Source: Clostridiaceae bacterium
GTDB taxonomy: Bacteria; Bacillota; Clostridia; Oscillospirales; Acutalibacteraceae
Direction: 5' to 3'
Assembly: GCA_904501875.1 (NCBI GenBank)
Contig: CAJGCQ010000069.1
Span: forward strand, 1 to 6,202
Length of the DNA stretch: 6,202 bases
In this document: positions 5,504 through 6,202 of the stretch, one piece after another
Position numbering within the stretch: position 1 is the first letter of the stretch
Layout: each line of letters starts with the position of its first letter
Notes under the pieces: generated by a model
What the model saw: the letters and a program-made list of their open reading frames with translations, nothing else
What the model was told of the DNA's origin: nothing
Databases searched by the model: none
Translations under genes and position numbers: made by a program

Positions 5504-6202
5504 TCATACCAAAACAGTCTTTTTATCCCGCAATCCTTTAATTTGGCGTGCTCGGAATTCACTCGGGGTCATTTTATTCATATCATAAAAAGCCTTGTTG
5601 AAATTACGCAAACATTCAAACCCCACATCCTCAGATATTTTGGTTATAGTGTCCGAGGTTTCGGTCAGCAAATGGCAGGCATCCCCTATTCTCAGGAAAT
5701 TAATATACTGAGGAAGGGTCATTCCCATATGCTGATTAAAAATATGTGAAATCCGTTGCTTGCTCAAATGCAGCTCATTGGAAAGTACTTCAAGGGAAAT
5801 TTTATTTCGGTAGTTGCGAATACAGTAGTTGCAAATTTTTTCAAAGTTGCTGGAATTTAATCCGTCAACGGGCTTAGCGTCAATCAAGGGCTTTATAAGA
5901 AACATAGCAAGGCTTAAATATCCAAGCAAAAGCAGCTCGGCATCCTCGCTCTGAGTGTCGTATGCCGTTTCAAATTCAAGCATAAGCCTTTTAAGCGCAT
6001 CGGATTCGCTGAAATTTATTATCGGATGCTTGGGCAAATTGGCCTTAAAATAGTTCCCCATATTAGGCATTAAATCGGAACTGAAATTCATAACCAAAAA
6101 TTTACCATTCTCATACATCGTATAATCATGCACCTGATTGGGGAAAGCAAAGACAATATCGCCCTCGCCTATCTCGGAGGTGTTGCCGCCCAAAAAACAG
6201 CT
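5504..6202 (-). CDS. AraC-family transcriptional regulator; N-terminus cut by the window
   Basis: A DNA-binding regulator of unknown target. The - strand frame is open to the window edge, giving 232 residues; full-length relatives have about 280-290, so some 50 N-terminal residues are missing. The visible start carries a cupin-type ligand-binding segment, EIGEGDIVFAFPNQVHDY (residues 10-27; the GD...P...H pattern). A helical linker follows (about 65-125). The C-terminal ~100 residues form the AraC double helix-turn-helix: helix pair one at 135-160 (ISLEVLSNELHLSKQRISHIF) and pair two at 185-217, with GF...NFNKAFYDMNKMTPSEFR, the family signature. An in-frame TTG at 6191-6193 is not taken as the start because the cupin pattern continues upstream of it. 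It is convergent with the arg operon and separated from it by a terminator, so co-regulation is not implied. Cupin-containing AraC proteins often sense sugars or related small molecules, but nothing here names the ligand. Confidence 0.92.
   Translation of the reverse strand, partial: SCFLGGNTSEIGEGDIVFAFPNQVHDYTMYENGKFLVMNFSSDLMPNMGNYFKANLPKHPIINFSESDALKRLMLEFETAYDTQSEDAELLLLGYLSLAMFLIKPLIDAKPVDGLNSSNFEKICNYCIRNYRNKISLEVLSNELHLSKQRISHIFNQHMGMTLPQYINFLRIGDACHLLTETSDTITKISEDVGFECLRNFNKAFYDMNKMTPSEFRARQIKGLRDKKTVLV

Noticed and set aside
5438..5749. 103-codon + strand open frame
   Set aside because: It is antisense to the AraC-family helix-turn-helix region, which has clear family motifs on the - strand.

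Overview
This window looks like chromosomal DNA from a Gram-positive anaerobe of the class Clostridia, probably Oscillospirales/Ruminococcaceae-like. That placement is an inference from protein flavour, moderate GC, strong AGGAG/GAGGTGAT ribosome binding sites and tight gene packing; I could not run a taxonomic search.

Positions 1-5069 hold an arginine biosynthesis operon on the + strand in the order argC (5' end outside the window), argJ, argB, argD, argF. These genes cover acetyl transfer from N-acetylornithine to glutamate (ArgJ), phosphorylation (ArgB), reduction (ArgC), transamination (ArgD) and carbamoylation of ornithine to citrulline (ArgF). With ArgJ the acetyl group is recycled. ArgB carries the N-terminal helix typical of arginine-sensitive kinases, so feedback control probably acts there. 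ArgC belongs to the short, 'uncommon' (type 2) reductase form. argB/argD overlap by 14 bp and argD/argF are 13 bp apart. The only sizeable gap, argC-argJ (96 bp), is filled by three perfect inverted repeats lying end to end. argG, argH and the operon promoter are not in the window.

Directly after argF (4 bp gap), where carA is expected, lies a wrecked composite. About 23 codons of a carbamoyl-phosphate synthase small subunit (CarA) start are joined in frame to the last ~75 codons of diaminopimelate epimerase (DapF), and the DapF part carries a 1-bp frameshift in a G run. The rest of carA, any carB, and the first two thirds of dapF are missing. The best reading is a deletion or recombination scar at the end of the operon; an assembly chimera is the main alternative. 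A strong bidirectional hairpin terminator (5376-5414) closes the region.

Convergent to the operon, on the - strand, is an AraC-family regulator (5504-6202) with an intact C-terminal double helix-turn-helix and a cupin-like N-terminal domain cut by the window edge. Its target is not evident. I found no tRNA, rRNA, CRISPR array, transposase or other mobile gene.
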